The translations under genes and the position numbers were made by a program. A DNA stretch of 49,174 bases, taken from positions 1 through 49,174 of the forward strand of contig JAHYJD010000014.1 of NCBI GenBank assembly GCA_019429365.1, written 5' to 3'. The notes below the pieces were generated by a model. The model searched no databases and had not been told where the DNA came from. It saw nothing but the letters and a program-made list of their open reading frames with translations. Numbering within the stretch: position 1 is the stretch's first letter; each line of letters opens with the position of its first letter. This stretch comes from Bacteroidales bacterium. GTDB lineage: Bacteria > Bacteroidota > Bacteroidia > Bacteroidales > UBA7960. This document shows, piece after piece, positions 16,999-25,024 of this stretch.

Positions 16999-17102
16999 TT
17001 TGTTAAATATTTAACACAAAGTTATAAAAACGTTTATATTCTTAAGAAATTTCACAGATTTGTAGGATTGCCATTTCTTTGCAGCCTGAAAACAAAAGAA
17101 AA

Positions 17103-18449
17103 ATGAAAGTATTGAAATTTGGCGGTACTTCGCTTGGCAACGCGGCACGAATGCAGGATGTTGCAAGGATAATTGAGAGCGAAAAAGACTGTATAGTGGT
17201 TTGTTCAGCCATGGCTGGGGTAACCGACTGTTTGGTAGAATTATCCGGGACCTGGAAAGCAGACGATATTAAAAAAGCAGAAATTATAAAGAAGCAGTTG
17301 TTTTCTCATTTCGAGGCCACTTGCTTTGGCCTTATGCAGGGTGCAGCTGCATTTGAATCAAGCCACTCCATTATTTTCGATCAATTTCACAAGATAGATA
17401 GAATGCTTTCTGGCAGTTGGTCGGAAGGGAAAGAAAAATGTTTGCTGGCTCAGGGGGAAATCATTACCACGCTGATATTTGATCATTACCTGAACCATTC
17501 AGGAATAGCTTTTAAATGGCTGAATGCCTTTGATTTTATGCAAAAGAACGCGGAGGCTGAGCCGGTTGTGGCCGATATTTCCAATAAACTTTCAAATTTG
17601 CCTGCATATACCGGAAGCGGCAGGTATCTTACGCAGGGTTATATTTGCCTTGATCATAATGGGCATCCTGACAACCTGGCCCGGGGTGGCGGCGATTATT
17701 CAGCAACCCTTATCGGTGCTGCAGTTAATGCAACGGTCATAGAAATCTGGACCGATATTGATGGCCTTCACAACAGTGATCCTCGGGTGGTTTCAAATAC
17801 CAGCCCTGTTCGTGAGCTTTCATTCGGCGAAGCAGCTGAACTTGCCTATTTTGGTGCCAAAATTTTACACCCGAGCTGTGTCTGGCCTGCCTCGGCGCAA
17901 AGCATTCCCATAAACCTGAGAAATACCATGGAGCCCCTCTCTGCAGGTACGCTGATCAGGAAAGGGCCGTCAAATGCCGGCATAAGGGCGGTGGCCGCAA
18001 AAGATGGCATATCGGTGATCAGGATCAGGTCTGCCCGCATGCTTAATGCCTACGGCTTCCTCAAGCGAATATTTGAGATTTTTGAAAACTTCAGAACCCC
18101 GATTGATGTAATTACCACATCCGAGGTAGCCGTTTCGCTTACCATAGATAAAACGCTGCACCTTGAGGCCATTTGCAATGCTTTGCATGAACTGGGCGAT
18201 GTGGAAGCCGAAACCGGTCAAAGCATTGTATGTGTGGTGGGAGACGTGCTTGCAGAACATCAGGGATATGCGGTAAAAATCATGGATGCCCTTCGGCACC
18301 TTCAGGTTAAAATGGTTTCCTTCGGCGGAAGCCGAAATAACCTGACCCTGGTAGTGCCCATGGGGCAGAAAGCTGAAGCCCTGAATTGTTTGCAAAAAGC
18401 CCTTTTTACTAATGAGCCGCATGCTTGTCAGCAGGCTTTTAATAATTAA
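17103..18449 (+). CDS. lysC: Aspartate kinase (monofunctional)
   Basis: This enzyme phosphorylates L-aspartate, the first step toward lysine, diaminopimelate, threonine and methionine. It has 448 aa, beginning MKVLKFGGTSLGNAARM with the conserved KFGGTS nucleotide-binding motif. The kinase core has ARGGGDYSATLIGAA and EIWTDIDGLHNSDPR. Two C-terminal ACT domains (~295-445) carry allosteric control, with VITTSEVAVSL and VSFGGSRNNLTLVV. No homoserine dehydrogenase is fused. I prefer the ATG at 17103 to a TTG at 17079, which falls inside a promoter-like TTTCTTTG. lysA follows after 11 nt. Confidence 0.93.
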   Translation: MKVLKFGGTSLGNAARMQDVARIIESEKDCIVVCSAMAGVTDCLVELSGTWKADDIKKAEIIKKQLFSHFEATCFGLMQGAAAFESSHSIIFDQFHKIDRMLSGSWSEGKEKCLLAQGEIITTLIFDHYLNHSGIAFKWLNAFDFMQKNAEAEPVVADISNKLSNLPAYTGSGRYLTQGYICLDHNGHPDNLARGGGDYSATLIGAAVNATVIEIWTDIDGLHNSDPRVVSNTSPVRELSFGEAAELAYFGAKILHPSCVWPASAQSIPINLRNTMEPLSAGTLIRKGPSNAGIRAVAAKDGISVIRIRSARMLNAYGFLKRIFEIFENFRTPIDVITTSEVAVSLTIDKTLHLEAICNALHELGDVEAETGQSIVCVVGDVLAEHQGYAVKIMDALRHLQVKMVSFGGSRNNLTLVVPMGQKAEALNCLQKALFTNEPHACQQAFNN

Positions 18450-18460
18450 CAGAATTTGAA

Positions 18461-19660
18461 ATGATACCTGGTTTTGACTTTTCACAAATACAAACTCCAT
18501 TTTACCTTTACGACCTCGATCTTTTGGAGCAAACCGCGACCCTTGCCGCAAGGGAGGCCAGTCGCTACGGATATTTTGTCCATTATGCCATCAAAGCCAA
18601 CCATGAGCCTGTAGTGCTTGAGGTGTTGAAAAGAGCTGGGTTTGGTATTGATTGTGTGAGCGGCAATGAAGTAAATGCTGCTTTGGATTATGGATTTCCT
18701 GCCAATGCCATTGCGTTTGCAGGCGTTGGAAAAACCGATGCAGAGATCAGGTTTGCACTCGAAAACGACATTTTCAGCCTGAATTGCGAATCGCTGGAAG
18801 AACTTGAGGTTATTGCAGAACTTGCTTCAAAAGCCGGAAAGCAAGCCAGGGTTGCGCTCCGGGTAAATCCAGGCATCGATGCCAAAACGCACCATCATAT
18901 CACCACGGGCCTGAATGAAAACAAGTTCGGGATTCCGCTTGAACAGTTAAAAGCGGCCCTTGATTTTTGCCAGGCAACCAGCCATATTCAATTTATCGGC
19001 CTGCATTTCCATATTGGTTCGCAAATCACTTCACCAGATCCATTTATAAGGCTCTGTGAAAAAGCAAGTGAGATTTGGGAGGCTTATGATATTTCTGCTT
19101 ACGGCGGTAGGGTGCTTAACCTTGGGGGCGGACTGGGTATTCACTATGAAGATCCGGCTGCCAACCCGGTCCCCGATTTTGCTTCTTTCTTCAGGTTGGT
19201 TGCAAACCACCTTGAGATTCCCCGGGAAGTTAAGGTGCACTTCGAGCTGGGAAGAAGTCTGGTGGGGCAATGTGGCTCCCTGGTTACAAAGGTGCTGTAT
19301 GTAAAAAAAGGACAGCAAAAGCAATTTGTAATTACTGATGCAGGGATGACAGAATTGCTGAGGCCGGCACTTTACCAGGCTGTGCATAAAATTGAAAATC
19401 CCGGCTCTGAAAACCCCATTCAACCTTATGATGTGGTGGGTCCGATTTGCGAATCAAGCGATATTTTTGCAAAAGAAGTAATGCTTCCCAAAACCTCAAG
19501 AGGCGATATGCTCTTCATTCGATCATGCGGGGCATATGCCCAGTCCATGTCACTTCGCTACAACCTCAGAAGCTCAGCCCCGGCTTATTTTTTCCGACAA
19601 AAAGAATTTTTTTCCAATCTTTCCAATCAACCTGAACTTTCAATTCCTGTTTTTGTTTAA
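18461..19660 (+). CDS. lysA: Diaminopimelate decarboxylase
   Basis: This enzyme decarboxylates meso-diaminopimelate to lysine. It is a 399-aa fold-III PLP enzyme, with the PLP lysine Lys45 in HYAIKANHEP, the phosphate-binding LNLGGGLGIHY, the histidine segment LHFHIGSQ, and the active-site CESSDIFAKE from the partner subunit. It is co-transcribed with lysC; some other bacteria have these two activities as one fused protein. No terminator is obvious downstream. Confidence 0.94.
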   Translation: MIPGFDFSQIQTPFYLYDLDLLEQTATLAAREASRYGYFVHYAIKANHEPVVLEVLKRAGFGIDCVSGNEVNAALDYGFPANAIAFAGVGKTDAEIRFALENDIFSLNCESLEELEVIAELASKAGKQARVALRVNPGIDAKTHHHITTGLNENKFGIPLEQLKAALDFCQATSHIQFIGLHFHIGSQITSPDPFIRLCEKASEIWEAYDISAYGGRVLNLGGGLGIHYEDPAANPVPDFASFFRLVANHLEIPREVKVHFELGRSLVGQCGSLVTKVLYVKKGQQKQFVITDAGMTELLRPALYQAVHKIENPGSENPIQPYDVVGPICESSDIFAKEVMLPKTSRGDMLFIRSCGAYAQSMSLRYNLRSSAPAYFFRQKEFFSNLSNQPELSIPVFV

Positions 19661-19756
19661 TGTTTATAAAACAAAAATTAAACAGTTAGATTTTTTTGAT
19701 TGCACCAATTCAGTTTAATTGGTAATAAATTCCAGACCAAGTATTGGTTTTTCATC

Positions 19757-19764
19757 TAACTTTG
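19757..19764 (+). promoter_or_regulatory. Candidate -7 promoter box for the pterin operon
   Basis: TAACTTTG matches TAnnTTTG, 26 nt before the PTPS start codon. The same octamer appears upstream of fabD and of the TPP riboswitch. I see no convincing -33 box at the right distance. Confidence 0.35.
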
Positions 19765-19790
19765 CTGTTTATCAACGGATTTGAAGTGTT

Positions 19791-20219
19791 ATGATTCATA
19801 TTACCCGAAGGGAAACCTTTAATGCTGCCCACCGTCTGTTCAAACCCGAATGGGACGATCAGAAGAACCTGGAGGTGTTTGGCAAGTGCTCCAATCCACG
19901 CTGGCATGGTCACAACTATGTGCTTTATGTCACCATTAAGGGCGAGGTGGACCCTGCCACGGGTTTCCTGGTAAACCTCAAAGACCTTAGCCGCATTATC
20001 AATGAGTTTGTGATAGAAAAACTGGACCACAAAAACATAAATGTGGAGGTAGACTTTATGGTTGGCAAAATTGCCTCGACCGAAAATCTGGCCATAGGTA
20101 TTTGGGAGCAGCTCGAAAAACCAGTGAAGGTCCTTGGAGCGGAACTCCATTGCGTTAGGGTGGATGAAACAGAAAAAAATTCAGTGCAGTTTTACGGAAA
20201 AAATAACTTAAAAAATTGA
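19791..20219 (+). CDS. 6-pyruvoyltetrahydropterin synthase family protein
   Basis: The 142-aa T-fold enzyme acts on dihydroneopterin triphosphate, the product of GTP cyclohydrolase I encoded next door. The Zn ligands are His14, His39 and His41, the catalytic Cys33 lies in FGKCSNPRWHGHNY, and the LDHKN histidine and a C-terminal Glu are present. The spacing C-x5-HGH and the segments EVDPATGF, LDHKN and TENLAIGIW match animal PTPS much better than the shorter C-x3-HGH of QueD enzymes. It may therefore make 6-pyruvoyl-tetrahydropterin, although a QueD-like queuosine role cannot be excluded. folE starts 3 nt later. Confidence 0.85.
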   Translation: MIHITRRETFNAAHRLFKPEWDDQKNLEVFGKCSNPRWHGHNYVLYVTIKGEVDPATGFLVNLKDLSRIINEFVIEKLDHKNINVEVDFMVGKIASTENLAIGIWEQLEKPVKVLGAELHCVRVDETEKNSVQFYGKNNLKN

Positions 20220-20222
20220 GCA

Positions 20223-20864
20223 ATGGCATCAGAAATTAACAGGGAAATGGCCATAGAGAACAAGATGGACGATTACGAAAAGATTGATCTCTATAACCCC
20301 AAAAAGATTCAGGCACTCTCCTCGCATTACTACAAGATTCTTGAACTGGTTGGTGAAAACCCCACCCGCGAAGGGCTTGAAAAAACCCCCGAACGAGTGG
20401 CTAAGGCCATGCAGTACCTTACCCATGGTTACGATATTGATCCCAGTGAGATTTTGCGCTCGGCCATGTTTAAGGAAGACTATAAGCAAATGGTGATCGT
20501 TAAGGACATAGAAATTTACTCCATGTGCGAACATCATATGCTTCCCTTTATCGGGAAAGCCCACGTGGCATACATTCCCAATGGTTACATTGTGGGACTG
20601 AGTAAAATTCCCCGCGTGGTCGATGCTTTTGCCCGTCGCCTGCAGGTGCAGGAAAGGCTTACCACCCAGATCAAGGAGTGTATCCAGGAAACCCTGAACC
20701 CACTGGGTGTAGCTGTAGTGATAGAAGCCCATCACCTTTGCATGATGATGCGCGGCATTCAGAAACAAAATTCTGTTACCACCACCAGCGACTTTACCGG
20801 GGCTTTTCTTTCTGAGAAAACACGTGCCGAATTTATTCATCTGCTTGGAAGCAGACTGCATTAA
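20223..20864 (+). CDS. folE: GTP cyclohydrolase I
   Basis: This enzyme converts GTP to 7,8-dihydroneopterin triphosphate, the entry to folate and other pterins. It has 213 aa and type IA features: Zn ligands Cys102 and His105 in MCEHHMLPF and Cys173 in HHLCMMMRG, with the substrate segments GLSKIPR and TTTSDFTG. The likely start is 20223; an in-frame ATG at 20247 would remove a non-conserved leader. It is co-transcribed with the PTPS gene and ends at a good terminator. Confidence 0.95.
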   Translation: MASEINREMAIENKMDDYEKIDLYNPKKIQALSSHYYKILELVGENPTREGLEKTPERVAKAMQYLTHGYDIDPSEILRSAMFKEDYKQMVIVKDIEIYSMCEHHMLPFIGKAHVAYIPNGYIVGLSKIPRVVDAFARRLQVQERLTTQIKECIQETLNPLGVAVVIEAHHLCMMMRGIQKQNSVTTTSDFTGAFLSEKTRAEFIHLLGSRLH

Positions 20865-20890
20865 AAGCATTAATGTTAAAGGTTTCAGAA

Positions 20891-20918
20891 AGCGTGCGGT
20901 TTACCGTGCGCTTTTTTT
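20891..20918 (+). terminator. Rho-independent terminator after folE
   Basis: AGCGTGCGG pairs with CCGTGCGCT (two G-T pairs) around a TTTA loop, followed by seven T. Confidence 0.85.
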
Positions 20919-20997
20919 GTTAAGTTAATTCTGTTATCTTGCAGCACATCAGGTATTATTTTCGTAATGGGAAATATACCATGAAAAATATTGAATT

Positions 20998-22227
20998 ATG
21001 AAGAAATTCCTTTTGTTTTCCATTCCTTTTATTTTGATGGCAAGCTTTTCTGCGTGCAATAAGGACAAAAATGCTGAGCCCGATCTAATTCCAAAACCTA
21101 TTGAACTAACTGCCCGCGCTCATGAAGTGATACACAGCAGCAACCATTTCGGGGTGGAGTTATTTGCCCGCACTGCCACAGATGAAACCGGAAACATGAT
21201 GCTTTCGCCCCTTAGTGCCAGTGTGGCGCTTACCATGGCCCTGAATGGCAGCGAGGGCGATACCTATGAGCAGATGCGCGAGATGCTTGGCTATCCTGCA
21301 GATATGACCTTAACTGAAATAAACCTGGCTTATAAAGGTCTGGTTAGCCAGTTGCTCACTGTCGATCCTAAGGTTACCATTACACTGGCCAACGCCCTTT
21401 TCTATCGTTTGGGCTTTCCCATAAAACCTCCTTTCCTGGCTGCCATGTCCAATGATTTTAATGCCCATGTGGAGGGGCTCAACTTTGACCTTCCCTCCGC
21501 CATTAATGTCATTAATGGATGGGCAAGTGATAATACCAATGGAAAAATTCCACAGGTTATTGACCAGATTACGGATGAAACGGTGATGTTTCTGATGAAT
21601 GCCCTGTATTTTAAGGGCGACTGGACCTACCAGTTTGATGTTTCTCAGACTCAAAACCGGCCTTTTATTCTTGACACTGGAAGCCAGATCAGTGTTCCCA
21701 CCATGGCAGGTAATGTAATGGCCATGCGGCACTTTGGAAACGGGTTTCGGGCCATTGAACTGCCATACGGGCAAACAAACTTTTCCATGGTTGTCATTGT
21801 GCCAAATACCACCTTGACCGATTTTTACCCCCAATTTACTCCTGAGGTCTGGCAGGAAATTACAGCTGGTCTGGATAGTCAAACCCAAAGGGTAAAAACC
21901 ATGGTAACTTTGCCAAAGTTTGAGTTTGATTATGAGAAGTTCCTGAACGAACAACTTCAGGGCATGGGAATGAATGATGCCTTTTCTCCAGATTTGGCAG
22001 ATTTCTCAGGAATTACTGACTGGGATATTTATATCAGTTTTGTGAAGCAAAATACCTTCGTAAAGGTTGATGAGGTGGGTACTGAAGCGGCTGCCGTCAC
22101 TACCATTGGCTTTGTAGGGGTCAGCCTTCCACCCAGTTTTGATGTAAACAAGCCCTTCATTTTTGCCATTCGCGAGCGCACTACCAACACTTTGTTGTTT
22201 ATAGGCAGTGTGGTAAACCCTTTGTAA
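20998..22227 (+). CDS. Serpin family serine protease inhibitor (lipoprotein)
   Basis: The 409-aa protein has a lipoprotein signal (lipobox SFSAC, Cys20) and a full serpin fold, with the motifs NMMLSPLSASVALTMALNGS, NALYFKGDW and FNKPF-like VNKPFIFAIRE. The reactive-centre loop hinge VGTEAAAVT is of the inhibitory type (small residues at P12-P9). The loop aligns without gaps to alpha-1-antitrypsin, giving P1 = Val375 and P1' = Ser376, which suggests inhibition of elastase-like proteases. It is expected at the outer or inner membrane facing outward. It stands alone between two terminators. Confidence 0.93.
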   Translation: MKKFLLFSIPFILMASFSACNKDKNAEPDLIPKPIELTARAHEVIHSSNHFGVELFARTATDETGNMMLSPLSASVALTMALNGSEGDTYEQMREMLGYPADMTLTEINLAYKGLVSQLLTVDPKVTITLANALFYRLGFPIKPPFLAAMSNDFNAHVEGLNFDLPSAINVINGWASDNTNGKIPQVIDQITDETVMFLMNALYFKGDWTYQFDVSQTQNRPFILDTGSQISVPTMAGNVMAMRHFGNGFRAIELPYGQTNFSMVVIVPNTTLTDFYPQFTPEVWQEITAGLDSQTQRVKTMVTLPKFEFDYEKFLNEQLQGMGMNDAFSPDLADFSGITDWDIYISFVKQNTFVKVDEVGTEAAAVTTIGFVGVSLPPSFDVNKPFIFAIRERTTNTLLFIGSVVNPL

Positions 22228-22254
22228 AAGAAAAACCACAAAATACAATTTTTT

Positions 22255-22290
22255 ACCGGGTAGCTTTTTGGCTTCCCGGTTTTGTTTTTT
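22255..22290 (+). terminator. Rho-independent terminator after the serpin gene
   Basis: ACCGGG pairs with CCCGGT, extended by AGC/GCT after one mismatch, around a T-rich loop, followed by TTTGTTTTTTT. Confidence 0.8.
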
Positions 22291-22306
22291 TGGGGCTCAT
22301 TGAGGG

Positions 22307-22338
22307 TTGCACCGACCTGCAGAAAAACATTAACTTTG
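22307..22338 (+). promoter_or_regulatory. Bacteroidota promoter of fabD
   Basis: TTG (22307-22309) and TAACTTTG (22331-22338) are separated by 21 nt, a typical -33/-7 arrangement, 38 nt before the start codon. Confidence 0.55.
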
Positions 22339-22376
22339 TGCCCTGATTTTGTTTCACAAACCAAAGCGATTTGATT

Positions 22377-23255
22377 ATGAAGAAAGCGTTTGTATTTCCC
22401 GGCCAGGGCGCACAGTTCGTTGGTATGGGCAAAGACCTCTATGATAGTTCGGCCGAGGCAAAGGCCATGTTCGAAAAGGCCAATGAAATTCTTGGATTTC
22501 GCATTACCGATCTGATGTTTTCGGGTACCGACGAAGACCTGCGTCAGACCAAAGTAACCCAGCCGGCCATTTTCCTGCATTCGGTGATTCTGGCTAATAC
22601 TTTGGGCGAAAAGTTCAATCCCGACATGGTTGCAGGCCACTCCCTTGGCGAGTTCTCAGCATTGGTGGCAGCCCGCGCACTGAGCTTTGAAGACGGGCTG
22701 GTGTTGGTTTCGAAACGTGCCATGGCCATGCAAAAGGCCTGTGAGGCGGTACCATCTACTATGGCTGCGATCATTGGCCTTGCTGATGATGTAGTTGAAG
22801 GTATTTGCGCAGGCATTTACGAAGTGGTTGTTCCGGCAAATTACAACAGCCCGGGCCAACTGGTGATCTCGGGAAGCATCAAAGGTGTTGAGATTGCAAT
22901 GGAAAAACTCAAGGAAGCCGGAGCAAAGCGTGCCCTACCGCTGAAGGTTGGCGGTGCTTTCCACTCGCCCCTAATGGAGCCTGCCCGCCATGAACTGGCC
23001 CAGGCCATCAACGAAACGGCCTTCAATACTCCCATATGCCCAGTGTATCAGAATGTGAATGCCAATGCAGTAACCGACCCTGCGCAGATCAAGGAAAATC
23101 TCATTGCACAACTTACTTCACCCGTGCGCTGGACACAGATCATGCAGAATATGATAGCCGATGGCGCCACCACTTTCGTGGAAGTGGGGCCTGGTGCTGT
23201 ATTGCAAGGGTTGGTTAAGAAGGTAAATAAGGACATTGAAGCTTACAGCGCTTAA
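22377..23255 (+). CDS. fabD: Malonyl-CoA:ACP transacylase
   Basis: This enzyme transfers malonyl from CoA to acyl carrier protein, the elongation-unit step of fatty acid synthesis. It has 292 aa, beginning MKKAFVFPGQGAQFVGMGKDL. The catalytic Ser89 is in AGHSLGEF and His196 in GGAFHSPLM; QPAIFLHSV is also conserved. I chose the ATG at 22377 rather than the TTG two codons earlier. It is followed 11 nt later by the antiporter gene, which is probably co-transcribed although functionally unrelated. Confidence 0.95.
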   Translation: MKKAFVFPGQGAQFVGMGKDLYDSSAEAKAMFEKANEILGFRITDLMFSGTDEDLRQTKVTQPAIFLHSVILANTLGEKFNPDMVAGHSLGEFSALVAARALSFEDGLVLVSKRAMAMQKACEAVPSTMAAIIGLADDVVEGICAGIYEVVVPANYNSPGQLVISGSIKGVEIAMEKLKEAGAKRALPLKVGGAFHSPLMEPARHELAQAINETAFNTPICPVYQNVNANAVTDPAQIKENLIAQLTSPVRWTQIMQNMIADGATTFVEVGPGAVLQGLVKKVNKDIEAYSA

Positions 23256-23266
23256 TCTTTTTCCCA

Positions 23267-24277
23267 ATGATCACTTACCTGCTTTTTATAGCTGGCTTCG
23301 TGCTACTTATTTACGGGGCCAAGTTTCTGGTTGATGGAGCAGCCTCCATTGCCCAAAAGCATGGTATTTCAAATATTGTCATTGGACTGACCATTGTTGC
23401 CCTTGGCACCTCTGCTCCAGAGCTGGTGGTAAACCTAATCGCCAGTTTTGCAGGCGCCGACGACGTGGCCATGGGCAACATTCTGGGCAGCAATAATTCG
23501 AATATCCTGCTCATTTTGGGCATTTCTGCGCTGATTTATCCGGTTGCCGTCAATGTAAATCACAAATGGAGAAGAATACCATTTGCACTTGAAATTCCCA
23601 TAGCCATTTTTGCGGCCATTATTATTGGCATTTTGGCCAATGACAACTTAATACGGCCCATCAATACCTCTCAAATCGACCGCCTGAACGGGATCATTCT
23701 TATTATCCTTTTCCTGGTATTTATGTTTTATGCTTTTCGATATGGAAATGATGGTGTTGAAAAAGATGTGCGGCTCCATTCGTACCCTCTATGGAAGTCA
23801 TTGGTTATGATTCCATTAGGGATAGGTGGCCTTGCCCTTGGCGGGAAATGGATAGTGGATGGAGCGGTGCAGATCGCCTCCATGCTGGGCATGAGCGAAG
23901 CCCTGATCAGTCTGACCATTGTGGCCGTGGGCACTTCTCTGCCCGAACTGGCAACCTGTGTGGTTGCTGCTTATAAGAAAAATGCAGGAATTGTAATCGG
24001 GAACATTGTTGGTTCAAACATTTTCAATATTTTCTTTGTGGTTGGCATCAGTGCTGTTATCCAACCCCTCAGGTTTAATCCTGCAATGAACTTCGATATC
24101 CTGGTGGGAATTTTTTCAACGGTATTATTGTTTGCTTTCCTTTTCTTTCCGCGAAAAAATATCCTGGAGCGCTGGCAAGGCGGAGTACTCTTTGCACTTT
24201 ATCTGGGGTATATCATTGCCCTGGTGCTCGGTGAAATGGGCGTTATAAACCTGAATTTTTCAGCTTTCCTGAGTTAA
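23267..24277 (+). CDS. Calcium/sodium antiporter (CaCA family, YrbG-like)
   Basis: The 336-aa inner-membrane protein has about ten helices. It has the two inverted alpha repeats of the CaCA superfamily: GLTIVALGTSAPELVVNLIAS (~41-61) with GNILGSNNSNILLILG, and LTIVAVGTSLPELATCVVAA with GNIVGSNIFNIFFVVG. The Glu in each GTS-PEL motif coordinates Ca2+ in the family. Its last 35 nt overlap the 3' end of the convergent phosphatase gene. Confidence 0.92.
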   Translation: MITYLLFIAGFVLLIYGAKFLVDGAASIAQKHGISNIVIGLTIVALGTSAPELVVNLIASFAGADDVAMGNILGSNNSNILLILGISALIYPVAVNVNHKWRRIPFALEIPIAIFAAIIIGILANDNLIRPINTSQIDRLNGIILIILFLVFMFYAFRYGNDGVEKDVRLHSYPLWKSLVMIPLGIGGLALGGKWIVDGAVQIASMLGMSEALISLTIVAVGTSLPELATCVVAAYKKNAGIVIGNIVGSNIFNIFFVVGISAVIQPLRFNPAMNFDILVGIFSTVLLFAFLFFPRKNILERWQGGVLFALYLGYIIALVLGEMGVINLNFSAFLS

Positions 24278-24995
24278 GAAGTTTCTCCAGGGCTGGCTCA
24301 TACAAAGCCTTTTCGAGCAGCTTAAAGTACTGAAAGCTGTGCATATCGCTTCCAAGGAAGTCGATCATTCCGGCATCAATAAGCTTTTCCGAAATTTTCT
24401 TGGTGGGCAGCGAATAATATCCCGAAAGGGAGATGGTGTTGAGTTGAAAAAATACCTCCCGGTCCTTCAGCTCTTCAAGTTTTGAAAACATCCCGTGCCA
24501 GTATACGTAGCGTTCGGGGTGGGCCAGAATTACCTTATAGCCTGCCACCTGCATTTCGAATAGCAGTTCGCTAAGGTTTTGCGGAGGGCTGTAGTAGGGC
24601 AATTCAATTAAAACGTAATTGTCGCCAAAGGTCATTAGCCTTTTCTCCTTCACCATAGGTGCAAAACCCTCATCAACCAGGTATTCAGCAACGGCTTCAA
24701 ATGCAATGTTAAGCCCCGCTTCCTTAATGGCTTTCTTTACTTCAGCTTCGCCCTTGCGAATAATTTCTTCGTTGTTTTTGTAGAGATCGGCCATGATGTG
24801 GGGCGTGGTAATGATCTTTCTGAAACCCAGCCCGGCCATTTGTTCCAGCAGTGTCAGTACGGTGTGCATATCGGGGGCTCCGTCGTCGATGCCTGGTATC
24901 AGGTGCGAATGCATGTCGGTAACCAGGGGCGACAAGTCCACAGGCTTTTCCAGCTTTTTCTTTTTAAACCAATTGCCAAACAGGCTCATAGGCAT
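24243..24995 (-). CDS. CpsB/CapC-type tyrosine-protein phosphatase (PHP domain)
   Basis: The 250-aa metal-dependent phosphatase of the PHP fold has metal motifs DMHSHLIPGIDDG (~28-40), TTPHIM, LAHPERY and GSDMHSF. In capsule and exopolysaccharide clusters such enzymes dephosphorylate the tyrosine autokinase that controls polymer length. It is the last gene of the leftward polysaccharide operon, 29 nt after rfbB. No tyrosine kinase gene is in the window. Two in-frame ATGs (24995, 24989) are possible starts. The 3' end overlaps the convergent antiporter gene by 35 nt. Confidence 0.88.
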   Translation of the reverse strand: MPMSLFGNWFKKKKLEKPVDLSPLVTDMHSHLIPGIDDGAPDMHTVLTLLEQMAGLGFRKIITTPHIMADLYKNNEEIIRKGEAEVKKAIKEAGLNIAFEAVAEYLVDEGFAPMVKEKRLMTFGDNYVLIELPYYSPPQNLSELLFEMQVAGYKVILAHPERYVYWHGMFSKLEELKDREVFFQLNTISLSGYYSLPTKKISEKLIDAGMIDFLGSDMHSFQYFKLLEKALYEPALEKLLNSGKLKNSGL

Positions 24996-25024
24996 GCACT
25001 TTTAGAGTGAAAACAGGTTGACGA

